A stretch of DNA of 64,000 nucleotides from JAUIAI01 sp050633665 (GTDB lineage Bacteria > Pseudomonadota > Gammaproteobacteria > Burkholderiales > Burkholderiaceae_E): the NCBI GenBank assembly GCA_050633665.1, contig JBOEGY010000008.1:356027-420026 (forward strand), read 5' to 3'. The notes beneath the pieces were generated by a model. It was not told the DNA's origin. It did no database searches and was given only the letters and a program-made list of their open reading frames with translations. The position numbers and the translations under genes are program-made. Positions 33,042 to 40,651 of this stretch are shown piece by piece. Positions within the stretch are counted from its first letter, which is position 1. The number at the start of each line of letters is the position of its first letter.

Positions 33042-33398
33042 ATGCCGAAACATGCAAGTCATACCGCTGACGGGCCTTGGCAGACTCTGGCCTCCGACTC
33101 CGCCTCAGTCATTACAACACGCCTGGCTCAACTCCCCTGGCAGTGGTTTTATGCTCCCCAGCAAGCTCACAATGAAACCCGGTTGATGTTTTCCGAGAAG
33201 CAGGCCGCGCTGCTTGAGACCCAATGGGTCCTGGTGCAGTCGCCCTGGCGGTTCTGGCTGGATGCGTGGAGTAGCGATCTGGCGATCAACCCGAAAAAAG
33301 CCTTGCACAAAGCAACTTCCAAGGCGCATTGGCGGCTCAGCGCCCCGTCGCGAAAGCGAGTCAGGGCAAATCAGAGACGTCTGACAGCCGGTACTTGA
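33042..33398 (+). CDS. Hypothetical protein, Trp-rich and basic, possibly phasin-like
   Basis: 118 residues, not recognised. The middle is helical and aromatic (LPWQWFYAPQQAHNETRLMFSEKQAALLETQWVLVQSPWRFWLDAW) and the C-terminus is strongly basic (KKALHKATSKAHWRLSAPSRKRVRANQRRL). An amphipathic helix with a basic tail recalls small polyhydroxyalkanoate granule-associated proteins, but this is a loose impression. The ribosome site is weak. It has no close co-directional partner. Confidence 0.45.
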   Translation: MPKHASHTADGPWQTLASDSASVITTRLAQLPWQWFYAPQQAHNETRLMFSEKQAALLETQWVLVQSPWRFWLDAWSSDLAINPKKALHKATSKAHWRLSAPSRKRVRANQRRLTAGT

Positions 33399-33419
33399 AG
33401 GCAAGGACCGCCAATTTTT

Positions 33420-33635
33420 TCAGGAGCCGTGAATCATTTCACGGATGCGTTTGTCGTTTCTCTCGAGGGCCAGTTTGCCTGACCAGAACACCCCGAAAAC
33501 AGTAAATCCGATAAACGCGTAAACCCACTTCCCGCCCAGTAAACCGGCGACGCCGATAATCAGTCCGGCGATCGCGCCGAGCAGCAGCAATGCCGCCAGG
33601 ATGATGAACAACAGCATTTTGGGTTTGAAAAACAT
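33420..33635 (-). CDS. Small two-helix membrane protein
   Basis: 71 residues: a short basic start (MFFKPKM), a TM helix (LLFIILAALLLLGAIAGLIIG), a second helix (WVYAFIGFTVFGVFWSG) and a charged tail (KLALERNDKRIREMIHG). The charge pattern and two clean helices suggest a real inner-membrane protein. No strong ribosome site is seen. It is convergent with the gene before it. Function unknown. Confidence 0.5.
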   Translation of the reverse strand: MFFKPKMLLFIILAALLLLGAIAGLIIGVAGLLGGKWVYAFIGFTVFGVFWSGKLALERNDKRIREMIHGS

Positions 33636-33940
33636 ACCGTAATGATGACACAGGTCTTGTGGTCATCAAGGCCAGCGGGCGACATACCAGTTTTTGATGA
33701 AGTCAGCTCATTTCCCGGCGAGCGAGGCGAAAACACCGGACATCGAAGCCGGTATTCAGTCAATTAACAGTGTGAAACTTCTGCATCATTGTCACACCTT
33801 CCCTGGAAACTGCTTGCCCGCCAGGCCGGTTTCCAGGAACTCAGAGCGTGTTGCGCTGTTGGCCGGCTCGAGAGAAGGCGACGATCAGCAATTTGCTGAA
33901 GATTCGATTTTATTGGGTTCTTTACCGGGAAGGTTTCACC
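33636..33940. other. Intergenic region with nested inverted repeats before the metOD1-like gene
   Basis: Contains GTGTGA/TCACAC arms at 33770-33775 and 33792-33797, and a 9-bp perfect stem CCTGGAAAC/GTTTCCAGG (33802-33810 and 33829-33837) with an 18-base loop. Neither is followed by a T-run, so these are not terminators; an operator or a leader structure for the gene at 33941 is possible. No gene is supported here, though the open frame of the next gene extends back to 33848. Confidence 0.4.
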
Positions 33941-34453
33941 ATGCTGGACGAGCCAGTGATGTTCAACGAGTCAACCATCAGTCGCGATCGAGATCAGTTT
34001 CTGCGCGAGCTGATTCATGAACTCGCCGGCGTTCTTGAAGAGACCGTCGGGCTGGATGAAGCGGAAGGATTCGTCGCAATGGTGGGCAACCGTATCGGCG
34101 AGCAGATGGATATGGAATATCGATCCGCTAGCAATGCAACAGTGATGAGTGTCGAGCAACTCGCTGCGGCTCTGGTTGACCTCAAAAGGCGAATTCAGGG
34201 TGGCTTCTCGATTGAACATCTCGACCAGACCCGGATCACTCTGGTCAATACCCGGTGTCCGTTCGAACGACATATCGAAGGCCGAACCTCGCTATGCATG
34301 ATGACCTCGAATGTGTTTGGACGCATTGCTGCGAACAACACCGGCTATGCTCGCGTGAACCTGTTGCAAACCATTGCCAAAGGGGATTCACGGTGCCGGG
34401 TTGTGATTGACTTCGACGAAGGACCGGACGGGCGAGAATACTTTGGACAGTAG
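33941..34453 (+). CDS. metOD1-like (methanogen output domain) signalling protein
   Basis: 170-residue soluble protein. The C-terminal part carries the pattern NTRCPFERHIEGRTSLCMMTSNVFGRIAANNTGYARVNL...IAKGDSRCRVVI, which matches my memory of the metOD1 output domain (paired cysteines in CPF and LC.MT..VFG.IA..N.GYA). Such domains end signalling proteins and may bind a ligand or metal. The start at 33941 has GGAAGG 7 bases upstream; an earlier in-frame start at 33848 is less likely. Its end overlaps the kinase gene that follows, so the two probably act together. Confidence 0.7.
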   Translation: MLDEPVMFNESTISRDRDQFLRELIHELAGVLEETVGLDEAEGFVAMVGNRIGEQMDMEYRSASNATVMSVEQLAAALVDLKRRIQGGFSIEHLDQTRITLVNTRCPFERHIEGRTSLCMMTSNVFGRIAANNTGYARVNLLQTIAKGDSRCRVVIDFDEGPDGREYFGQ

Positions 34454-35594
34454 CGCGACCCATGAACCGGCGGCGCAGCCGCTGTATCAGGCAGCGTTCG
34501 AAGATCTGCCCAAGCCGGCTCTTATCGTGAACCGGCAATGCACTATTGTCGCACTTAACAAAGTAGCCCGAAGAAAACTGGGACAGTTGATAGGAGCCGA
34601 GAGCCGGCCCCCGTGCGAACCAGACGCGATTCGCGCAACCCCGCCAAGCAAGCTGAGCGATTATTTCTTAGGAAGTGACGAACAGTTTCGCAAGCAAATG
34701 ATCGTCGCAGTCAGCGGCGGAAAACTCACTCTGAATCCCCGACAAGCACCTGCAAACAGACAACACTTTCTAATCTCACCACTAAGACACGGCGCCAGAA
34801 AGCTGGAGCAATTTCTGCTGATACACGACGAAGTCAAACACGTCAGCAAGGTGTTCGGCCATCTCAAACAGCAACTCCTGGAGTCGAATCACCTTTCAGC
34901 GGCCAATCGCCGCGAAAAAGAACGCCTGCAGAGGAGTTTTGAGCTACTGGAACAGTTCAACTCAGTTGCCGTTCACGATATAAAAGCCCCGCTGCGAAAT
35001 ATCTCCTCGTTGCTGGGTTTCATACAGGAAGATTTCGCCGACAAACTTCCGGATCAGGGCCGGCACCATCTCAGCAGAGCCCGCCGGGCAGCGGATCGAC
35101 TGAGCATGCTGGTCACCAGTCTGCTTCATCACGCCAAGTCGGGTTCAGCCACAATCGAAAAGACGTCACTTGACCTTGGCGGTTTGATTGAAGACATCAG
35201 CGACTCCCTGGACCCCAGCCTGAAAACAGCCGGCGCAAGAATCTCAATCGAAACGCCTCTGGCTGCCGTAAATGGAGATGTTGTCCTGGTTCGTCAGTTA
35301 CTTGAGAACCTCATCAACAATGCGATCAAGTATCGATCGACCGCGCGAACGCTGGAAATTGTAATCAGCGGGAGCGCCAACGGCCTGACCATTCAGGACA
35401 ACGGCATTGGCTTTGACAATCAATACAATGAACAGATATTCGAGCCGTTTAAACGCCTTCACGCCGCCGAAGATATTGAAGGCTCCGGGCTTGGCCTGGC
35501 GACCTGCCGCCAGATCTGCCTGCGTCATAACTGGACGTTAAGCGCCCAGGGGCTGCCCGATAAGGGCGCCCGGTTTACTATTCAGTTTGATTGA
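34443..35594 (+). CDS. PAS-domain sensor histidine kinase (soluble)
   Basis: Cytoplasmic kinase of about 383 residues: N-terminal PAS-like domain (FEDLPKPALIVNRQCTIVALNKVARRKLG), a coiled coil, the H-box FNSVAVHDIKAPLRNISSLLGF, and an ATPase domain with LLENLINNAIKYRSTART, IQDNGIGFDNQY, IFEPFKRLH and GSGLGLATCRQIC. No TM helix is seen. The start is uncertain: TTG at 34443 or TTG at 34407, both within the end of the metOD1-like gene. The overlap suggests that the metOD1-like protein feeds or modulates this kinase. No response regulator is adjacent. Confidence 0.8.
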   Translation: MDSSATHEPAAQPLYQAAFEDLPKPALIVNRQCTIVALNKVARRKLGQLIGAESRPPCEPDAIRATPPSKLSDYFLGSDEQFRKQMIVAVSGGKLTLNPRQAPANRQHFLISPLRHGARKLEQFLLIHDEVKHVSKVFGHLKQQLLESNHLSAANRREKERLQRSFELLEQFNSVAVHDIKAPLRNISSLLGFIQEDFADKLPDQGRHHLSRARRAADRLSMLVTSLLHHAKSGSATIEKTSLDLGGLIEDISDSLDPSLKTAGARISIETPLAAVNGDVVLVRQLLENLINNAIKYRSTARTLEIVISGSANGLTIQDNGIGFDNQYNEQIFEPFKRLHAAEDIEGSGLGLATCRQICLRHNWTLSAQGLPDKGARFTIQFD

Positions 35595-35610
35595 GCCAGT
35601 TTGATTGAGC
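35583..35610. repeat. 14-bp perfect tandem duplication at the kinase stop codon
   Basis: CAGTTTGATTGAGC occurs twice head to tail. The first copy contains the last two codons and TGA stop of the kinase; the second copy repeats that stop outside the gene. Probable replication slippage. Confidence 0.8.
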
Positions 35611-35674
35611 CAGGAAAAGTGCCGGAAGGCGGCGCCTGGTGAGTCGCTTGGCTCATGCTTGCTCCAGCCTTGTT

Positions 35675-35692
35675 GCTGAGCGTCGCTGAGCG
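35675..35692. repeat. GCTGAGCG direct repeat, 10-bp period
   Basis: GCTGAGCG occurs twice with a 10-bp period. It is short and only suggestive alone, but it belongs to a cluster of small tandem duplications around the two tRNA genes. Confidence 0.4.
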
Positions 35693-35725
35693 ATATTTTG
35701 CTACACCGCTGTGCCACAGAAAAAA

Positions 35726-35801
35726 TGGCGTCCCGTAGGGGATTCGAACCCCTGTACCCACCGTGAAAGGGTGGTGTCCTAGGCCTCTAGACGAACGGGA
35801 C
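35726..35801 (-). tRNA. tRNA-Glu (UUC)
   Basis: 76 bases including encoded CCA. On the minus strand it starts GTCCCGTTCGTCTAGAGGCC, has the anticodon loop CTTTCAC with anticodon TTC, T-arm GGGGTTCGAATCCCC and acceptor end ACGGGACGCCA; all four stems pair. The acceptor pairs GTCCCGT with ACGGGAC. Confidence 0.97.
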
Positions 35802-35815
35802 CTGTCTTGCAAACT

Positions 35816-35853
35816 ACTTGTCGCTCAATTGCTTACTTGTCGCTCAATTGCTT
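35816..35853. repeat. 19-bp perfect tandem duplication between the tRNA genes
   Basis: ACTTGTCGCTCAATTGCTT occurs twice directly adjacent (35816-35834 and 35835-35853), immediately upstream of tRNA-Glu in its own direction. It lies in the spacer of a possible Ala-Glu tRNA transcript. Confidence 0.9.
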
Positions 35854-35875
35854 AGATCAACCATTTAGATCAACC
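35852..35875. repeat. 11-bp direct repeat between the tRNA genes
   Basis: TTAGATCAACC occurs at 35852-35862 and 35865-35875 (13-bp period), continuing the 19-bp duplication without a gap. Probably the same slippage process. Confidence 0.7.
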
Positions 35876-35934
35876 TCTTCAACCTAAGCGCCGCCATTCT
35901 AAACGAAGTTTTGGCCGAAGGTTTGGCGATTTCT

Positions 35935-36010
<76 letters not shown>

Positions 36011-36079
36011 AAGCAAGCCCACAAGTATAAAACGTGTTTTCGCTGGTGTAAAGTTGGGTCTTTTCCAAAGAGCCACAAA

Positions 36080-36934
36080 ATGACTGCCGCCCTCCTCGAC
36101 GGTGCCGCATTGGCACAAGAAATTCGCAACGAGTGCGCTGAAAGCGTGAAATTCCTCGCCGGAAAAGGCGTCACCCCCGGCCTGGCTGTGGTTCTGGTCG
36201 GTGAGTCGCCAGCTTCTGCCGTCTACGTCCGTCACAAGATCACCGACTGCGAACAAGTTGGTATCCGATCGGTTTTGCACCGGCTGCCGACCGACACCAC
36301 CGAGGCCGATCTCCTGGATCTGGTCCGCCAGCTTAACCAGGACTCAGGCATTCATGGCGTGCTGATGCAATTACCCTTGCCGGACCAGATTAGCGAGCGG
36401 CGGGTTATTGAGACCATCGCCCCGGAGAAAGACGTCGACGGCTTCCATGTCAGCAATGCCGGTGCCTTGATGACCGGACAGCCGGGTTTTGCCCCCTGTA
36501 CGCCCTTTGGCGTGATGAAAATGCTCGAAAAAGCAGGTGTGTCACCTGCCGGAAAACATGCGGTAATCGTGGGCCGAAGCAACATCGTCGGCAAGCCGCA
36601 GGCAATGCTGCTCTTGCAAGCTGATGCCACCGTCACCATCTGTCATAGCAAAACCGCTGATCTGGCGATGCAGACCCGGCAGGCAGATATTCTGATTGCC
36701 GCCGTTGGCAAAGTCGACATGATCACGGCCGACATGGTCAAACCGGGTGCAACCGTGATTGATGTTGGCATGAATCGAAATGCCGCCGGAAAACTATGTG
36801 GTGATGTTGCGTTCGAGTCGGTTCGCGAGGTAGCCGGCTGTCTTACCCCGGTGCCTGGCGGCGTCGGGCCTATGACCCGGGCAATGTTATTGGTCAATAC
36901 GCTGACAGCCGCCAGGAACAGCCTTGCGATCTGA
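36080..36934 (+). CDS. folD: Bifunctional methylenetetrahydrofolate dehydrogenase/cyclohydrolase
   Basis: Interconverts 5,10-methylene-, methenyl- and 10-formyl-tetrahydrofolate with NADP in the cytoplasm. Landmarks are VLVGESPASAVYVRHK (catalytic Lys), GVLMQLPLP, IAPEKDVDGFH, CTPFGVMKML, VIVGRSNIVGKPQAMLLL (nucleotide fold) and TPVPGGVGPMTRAMLL. 284 residues, usual length. The ATG at 36080 is chosen because the longer frame runs through the tRNA-Ala gene. The spacer to tRNA-Ala is 69 bases. Confidence 0.97.
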   Translation: MTAALLDGAALAQEIRNECAESVKFLAGKGVTPGLAVVLVGESPASAVYVRHKITDCEQVGIRSVLHRLPTDTTEADLLDLVRQLNQDSGIHGVLMQLPLPDQISERRVIETIAPEKDVDGFHVSNAGALMTGQPGFAPCTPFGVMKMLEKAGVSPAGKHAVIVGRSNIVGKPQAMLLLQADATVTICHSKTADLAMQTRQADILIAAVGKVDMITADMVKPGATVIDVGMNRNAAGKLCGDVAFESVREVAGCLTPVPGGVGPMTRAMLLVNTLTAARNSLAI

Positions 36935-36979
36935 GTCGGTCTAATCATTCGCTACTCGTATCTAAAACAGGACTACGCT

Positions 36980-39100
36980 ATGAATCAGCCTACCGCCACA
37001 ACAGCGAACCCCTTGCTGGATTTTTCCGACCTGCCGCGCTTTGGCGACTTCAAGGCCGAGCATATCGACGGCGCACTAGACCTGCTGCTGGTCAAGGCAA
37101 GATCCGCGCTGGAAGCTGCGGTCGATTCGGGCACGGCTCCGACCTGGGACAATGTCGTCAAGCCGCTTGAACGGGCAACCGAACAGCTTGGCCGGGCGTG
37201 GGGCATCGTTGGCCATCTGAGCAGCGTGGACGATTCGCCTGAACTGCGCGAGGCGCACAATAAGAACCTTCAGCGAGTTACTCAGTTCTGGACGGAACTG
37301 GGTCAGAACACGGCCTTGTTCGAGCGCTATAAGGCGCTCAGGGCGGCACCAGGGTTTGACCAACTGAGTGCCGCCCGCCAGCGAATTATCGACAATGCAT
37401 TGCGCGACTTCCGGCTGGGCGGTGCTGAACTGCAATCTCCCAGCCGGGAAAGATACGCGCAGATCCGGGAACGCAGCGCTGCGCTGGCACAGAAATTTTC
37501 GGAAAACGTACTCGACGCCACCAATGCGTTTGAGTGTTTGGTGACGGATGTCAAAGATCTGGCCGGCCTACCCGCGGATGCCATCACGGCGGCGCAACAA
37601 GACGCCGAGAAAAACCAGCAGCAGGGCTATCGGTTTACGTTGCAATTTCCCTCGTATTTTCCAATCATGCAATACGGCGAGAACCGCTCTCTGCGTGAGA
37701 AGATGTATCGGGCATTTGCAACCCGCGCGTCGCTGGAAGCCTCTGCCCCCGCCGACAGCAAGGCCCGGCAAGCGTTGGACAACACACCAACCATTGATGA
37801 GACCTTGCAACTTCGCGCCGAAGAATCCCAATTGCTCGGCTATCAGAATTTTGCGCAAGTGTCCCTGGTTCCCAAAATGGCGGATACACCGGACGAGGTT
37901 GTCACGTTTCTTCGGGATCTGGCTGGCCGCGCCCGCCCGTTCGCCCAGCGCGATCTGGAAGAACTACAGCAGTTCGCAGCGACAGAGCTTGATTTGCCCG
38001 AGCTACAGGCATGGGATATGACGTTCGCAGCCGAAAAACTACGCGAAAAACGCTATGCCTTCTCTGACCAGGAAGTCAAAAAGTATTTTCAGCTTCCGCG
38101 AGTTCTGAGCGGACTTTTCCAGCAAATTGAAAAACTGTTTACGGTCAGCATCAAGCCCGATACTGCCTCCACCTGGCATGACAGCGTCAAGTTTTTCCGC
38201 ATTGAGCGCGATGGGCTTTTGCTCGGGCAGTTCTATCTGGATTTATTCGCCCGTGAATCCAAACGCCCGGGTGCGTGGATGGATGGCGCCCGATCGCGAG
38301 CAAAACAGCCGGCAGGTGTACAAACCCCTGTCGCCTACCTTGTGTGCAATTTTCAACCGCCGGTCGGCGAGCAACCGGCCCTGCTGACCCATAGCGATGT
38401 CACGACCCTCTTTCATGAATTCGGCCACGGCTTGCATCACTTGCTTACCCAGGTGGACGAAATGGCGGTGGCAGGAATATCGGGGGTTGAATGGGATGCG
38501 GTCGAATTGCCGAGCCAGTTCATGGAGAATTTTTGCTGGGAATGGCCAATCATCGAATCAATGACAGCCCATGTCGAGACTGGCGACTCATTGCCCCGCG
38601 AACTCTTTGACAAGATGGTCGCGGCACGAAACTTTCAGGCCGGGCTGCAGACACTGCGACAGATTGAGTTCGCCTTGTTTGACATGTTGATTCATCTGCA
38701 GTCGTCCCATCAACCTGATAGCCAGTCTGTGCAGCAAATCCTGGACTCGGTCAGGCGGGAAGTTGCCATTGTGAAACCGCCGTCTTTCAACCGGTTTCAG
38801 AATGGTTTCTCCCATATATTTGCCGGCGGCTATAGCGCCGGTTACTACAGCTACAAGTGGGCTGAGGTCTTGTCCGCCGACGCTTATGCAGCGTTTGAGG
38901 AAGCCTCGGAGCAAGCTGAGCCGCTGGAGGCCCTGGCCGCAACCGGCCGGAAGTTCCTGGATGAAATCCTCTCCGTAGGCGGTAGCCGACCGGCTATCGC
39001 CTCATTCCGGGCGTTCAGGGGGAGAGAGCCTCAACTTGACGCCTTGCTTCGCCATAATGGGATGTATGAAAATTCCTTATCGGAGCCCCCGCATGGCTAA
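36980..39100 (+). CDS. prlC: Oligopeptidase A (M3 metallopeptidase)
   Basis: Cytoplasmic zinc peptidase that degrades peptides, including released signal peptides. The zinc motif HEFGHGLHH is at about residue 479, with the third ligand Glu in GVEWDAVELPSQFMENFCWE. GYSAGYYSYKWAEVLSADAYAAFEE near the C-terminus is typical. 706 residues, slightly longer than the E. coli enzyme. AGGA lies 8 bases before the ATG, and the 45-base gap to folD suggests co-transcription. Confidence 0.96.
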   Translation: MNQPTATTANPLLDFSDLPRFGDFKAEHIDGALDLLLVKARSALEAAVDSGTAPTWDNVVKPLERATEQLGRAWGIVGHLSSVDDSPELREAHNKNLQRVTQFWTELGQNTALFERYKALRAAPGFDQLSAARQRIIDNALRDFRLGGAELQSPSRERYAQIRERSAALAQKFSENVLDATNAFECLVTDVKDLAGLPADAITAAQQDAEKNQQQGYRFTLQFPSYFPIMQYGENRSLREKMYRAFATRASLEASAPADSKARQALDNTPTIDETLQLRAEESQLLGYQNFAQVSLVPKMADTPDEVVTFLRDLAGRARPFAQRDLEELQQFAATELDLPELQAWDMTFAAEKLREKRYAFSDQEVKKYFQLPRVLSGLFQQIEKLFTVSIKPDTASTWHDSVKFFRIERDGLLLGQFYLDLFARESKRPGAWMDGARSRAKQPAGVQTPVAYLVCNFQPPVGEQPALLTHSDVTTLFHEFGHGLHHLLTQVDEMAVAGISGVEWDAVELPSQFMENFCWEWPIIESMTAHVETGDSLPRELFDKMVAARNFQAGLQTLRQIEFALFDMLIHLQSSHQPDSQSVQQILDSVRREVAIVKPPSFNRFQNGFSHIFAGGYSAGYYSYKWAEVLSADAYAAFEEASEQAEPLEALAATGRKFLDEILSVGGSRPAIASFRAFRGREPQLDALLRHNGMYENSLSEPPHG

Positions 39101-39749
39101 GTGCTCGGCACTGCTATTAAGTCTGATCTGCACCGCCCTGATGGCTAGCGCAGCTCATGCTCAGTTCAAATGGATCGACGCCAACGGCCGGATCGGATAT
39201 GGCGACCGCTTACCCGATCATAAGGTCAAGGTATTAAAGAGCCCGGTCGGCCGAACCGTTCAGGCCGCCGCCAGTTCAAATGACACCTCGGTCAGTGACC
39301 TGCCATTTGAATTGCGCAATGTGACGCGACGGGCTCCGGTGGTCCTTTATACCTCTCGAGTCTGCGATCCGTGCGATCTGGCGCGTCAGCACCTGGTCAA
39401 GCGCGGTATTCCGTTCTCCGAAAAACAGGTTAACTCCGCTCGTGATGTTGCCGCTTTCAGAGATCTCGGATTCCCAACCGATAGCGGCCTGCCGGTCGTC
39501 ACGTCCGGTGAAACCCGCCAAATCGGTTATCACGGGGCGCGTTGGGACGACATGCTGAGCAAATCAGGTTATCCACGCAAATCCCTGATGCCTTCAAACT
39601 ATTCTGGCCCGACGGCACAACCACTCGCCGCTGCCAGTCAGTCGATCGCTGCGGAAACCGAGGGTTTCGAGCCGCGCGCCAGCGTGCTGAGCCGCCAGCG
39701 CAACGCGCCGTCAGCGCGCAAGATTCAAGAGGCCAGATTACGGTTCTGA
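39066..39749 (+). CDS. Exported DUF4124 and glutaredoxin-like protein
   Basis: About 227 residues: signal peptide ending SAAHAQ, a DUF4124 module (FKWIDANGRIGYGDRLPDHKVKVL), and a glutaredoxin-like domain (about 90-165) with a CxxC motif (VVLYTSRVCDPCDLARQHLVKRGIPF). A periplasmic thiol-disulfide role is plausible. The start overlaps the 3' end of prlC; ATG at 39066 is chosen because it gives a well-shaped basic n-region, and ATG at 39093 is the alternative. It ends before a strong terminator. Confidence 0.8.
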   Translation: MKIPYRSPRMAKCSALLLSLICTALMASAAHAQFKWIDANGRIGYGDRLPDHKVKVLKSPVGRTVQAAASSNDTSVSDLPFELRNVTRRAPVVLYTSRVCDPCDLARQHLVKRGIPFSEKQVNSARDVAAFRDLGFPTDSGLPVVTSGETRQIGYHGARWDDMLSKSGYPRKSLMPSNYSGPTAQPLAAASQSIAAETEGFEPRASVLSRQRNAPSARKIQEARLRF

Positions 39750-39771
39750 ACTTCGCCGGACTCTTAACAAT

Positions 39772-39804
39772 AAATAGCAGCCCGCAACGAGCTGCTATTT
39801 TTTT
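39772..39804 (+). terminator. Intrinsic terminator after the DUF4124-glutaredoxin gene
   Basis: Perfect 10-bp stem AAATAGCAGC/GCTGCTATTT with a nine-base loop, followed by TTTT. Ends the folD-prlC-DUF4124 transcription unit before xthA. Confidence 0.9.
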
Positions 39805-39832
39805 GCCTGTTGGCCGGTGATATCCTTGCGGC

Positions 39833-40651
39833 ATGAAAATAGCAACATGGAATGTCAATTCGCTTCGCGTCAGGCTGGATCATCTCTTGCAGTGGTTGCA
39901 GGACAATCCGGTCGATGTCCTGGGCTTGCAGGAAACCAAGCTGGTCGATGCAAAATTTCCGGTCGAAGCCATAGAGCAAGCCGGGTATCACGTCGTTTTT
40001 TCGGGGCAACCCACTTATAACGGCGTCGCACTGTTATGCCGGCAAGACACGGTTGGCGAACCGACCCAGGTAACCGTGGGTAATCCGCTTTTCGATGATC
40101 AGCAACAGCGGCTGATTACAGCCACCTGTAATGGCATCAGAATTACCTGCGCGTATGTTCCCAATGGGCAGGCCGTTGACTCCGAAAAATACGAATACAA
40201 GCTGCGCTGGCTGGACTCACTGACCCAATGGCTTGATCAGGGCGCCGGTGATCCGGGAAAACCGAAGATCTTGCTGGGTGACTTCAACATTGCCCCGGAT
40301 GATCGCGACGTCCACGACGCCAACTTCTGGACCGACAAGATACTGTGCTCTGCCCCTGAGCGAGAGCGGTATCAAAACCTGCTGAATCTTGGCCTGATCG
40401 ATTCATTCAGGCTGTTCGAGCAGGAAGAGCGCAGCTTCAGCTGGTGGGACTACCGCCAACAAGGCTTCAGACGCAACGCGGGACTGCGCATTGATCTGGT
40501 TCTGGTCGACCAGCGGCTCCGTGACAAAGTCCTGGCAAGCGACATCGACAAGACGCCCCGCCGGCTTGAAAAACCGTCAGATCATGCGCCGGCAATCTGC
40601 ACGCTGGCGCCCTGCTCTGACCGGTCTCAGTCAGCCAGCTTGAGCTCCTGA
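39833..40651 (+). CDS. xthA: Exodeoxyribonuclease III (AP endonuclease)
   Basis: Base-excision repair nuclease. Motifs of the Mg-dependent endonuclease/exonuclease fold: MKIATWNVNSLR (Asn), LGLQETKL (metal Glu), YVPNGQ, LLGDFNIAPDDRDVHD (Asp/Asn), SWWDYRQQGFRRNAGLRIDLVLV and PSDHAPAICTL (catalytic His). 272 residues. Its 3' end overlaps the convergent ntrC by 25 bases. Confidence 0.96.
   Translation: MKIATWNVNSLRVRLDHLLQWLQDNPVDVLGLQETKLVDAKFPVEAIEQAGYHVVFSGQPTYNGVALLCRQDTVGEPTQVTVGNPLFDDQQQRLITATCNGIRITCAYVPNGQAVDSEKYEYKLRWLDSLTQWLDQGAGDPGKPKILLGDFNIAPDDRDVHDANFWTDKILCSAPERERYQNLLNLGLIDSFRLFEQEERSFSWWDYRQQGFRRNAGLRIDLVLVDQRLRDKVLASDIDKTPRRLEKPSDHAPAICTLAPCSDRSQSASLSS

Noticed and set aside
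33941..34453. Recent transfer of the metOD1-like gene from methanogens
   Set aside because: Codon use and base composition look like the neighbours, and such domains occur widely in bacteria; there is no sign of recent transfer.
35816..35875. Attachment site of an integrated element next to the tRNA genes
   Set aside because: The repeats are tandem and adjacent, are not copies of the tRNA 3' ends, and no integrase or element lies between or beside them.
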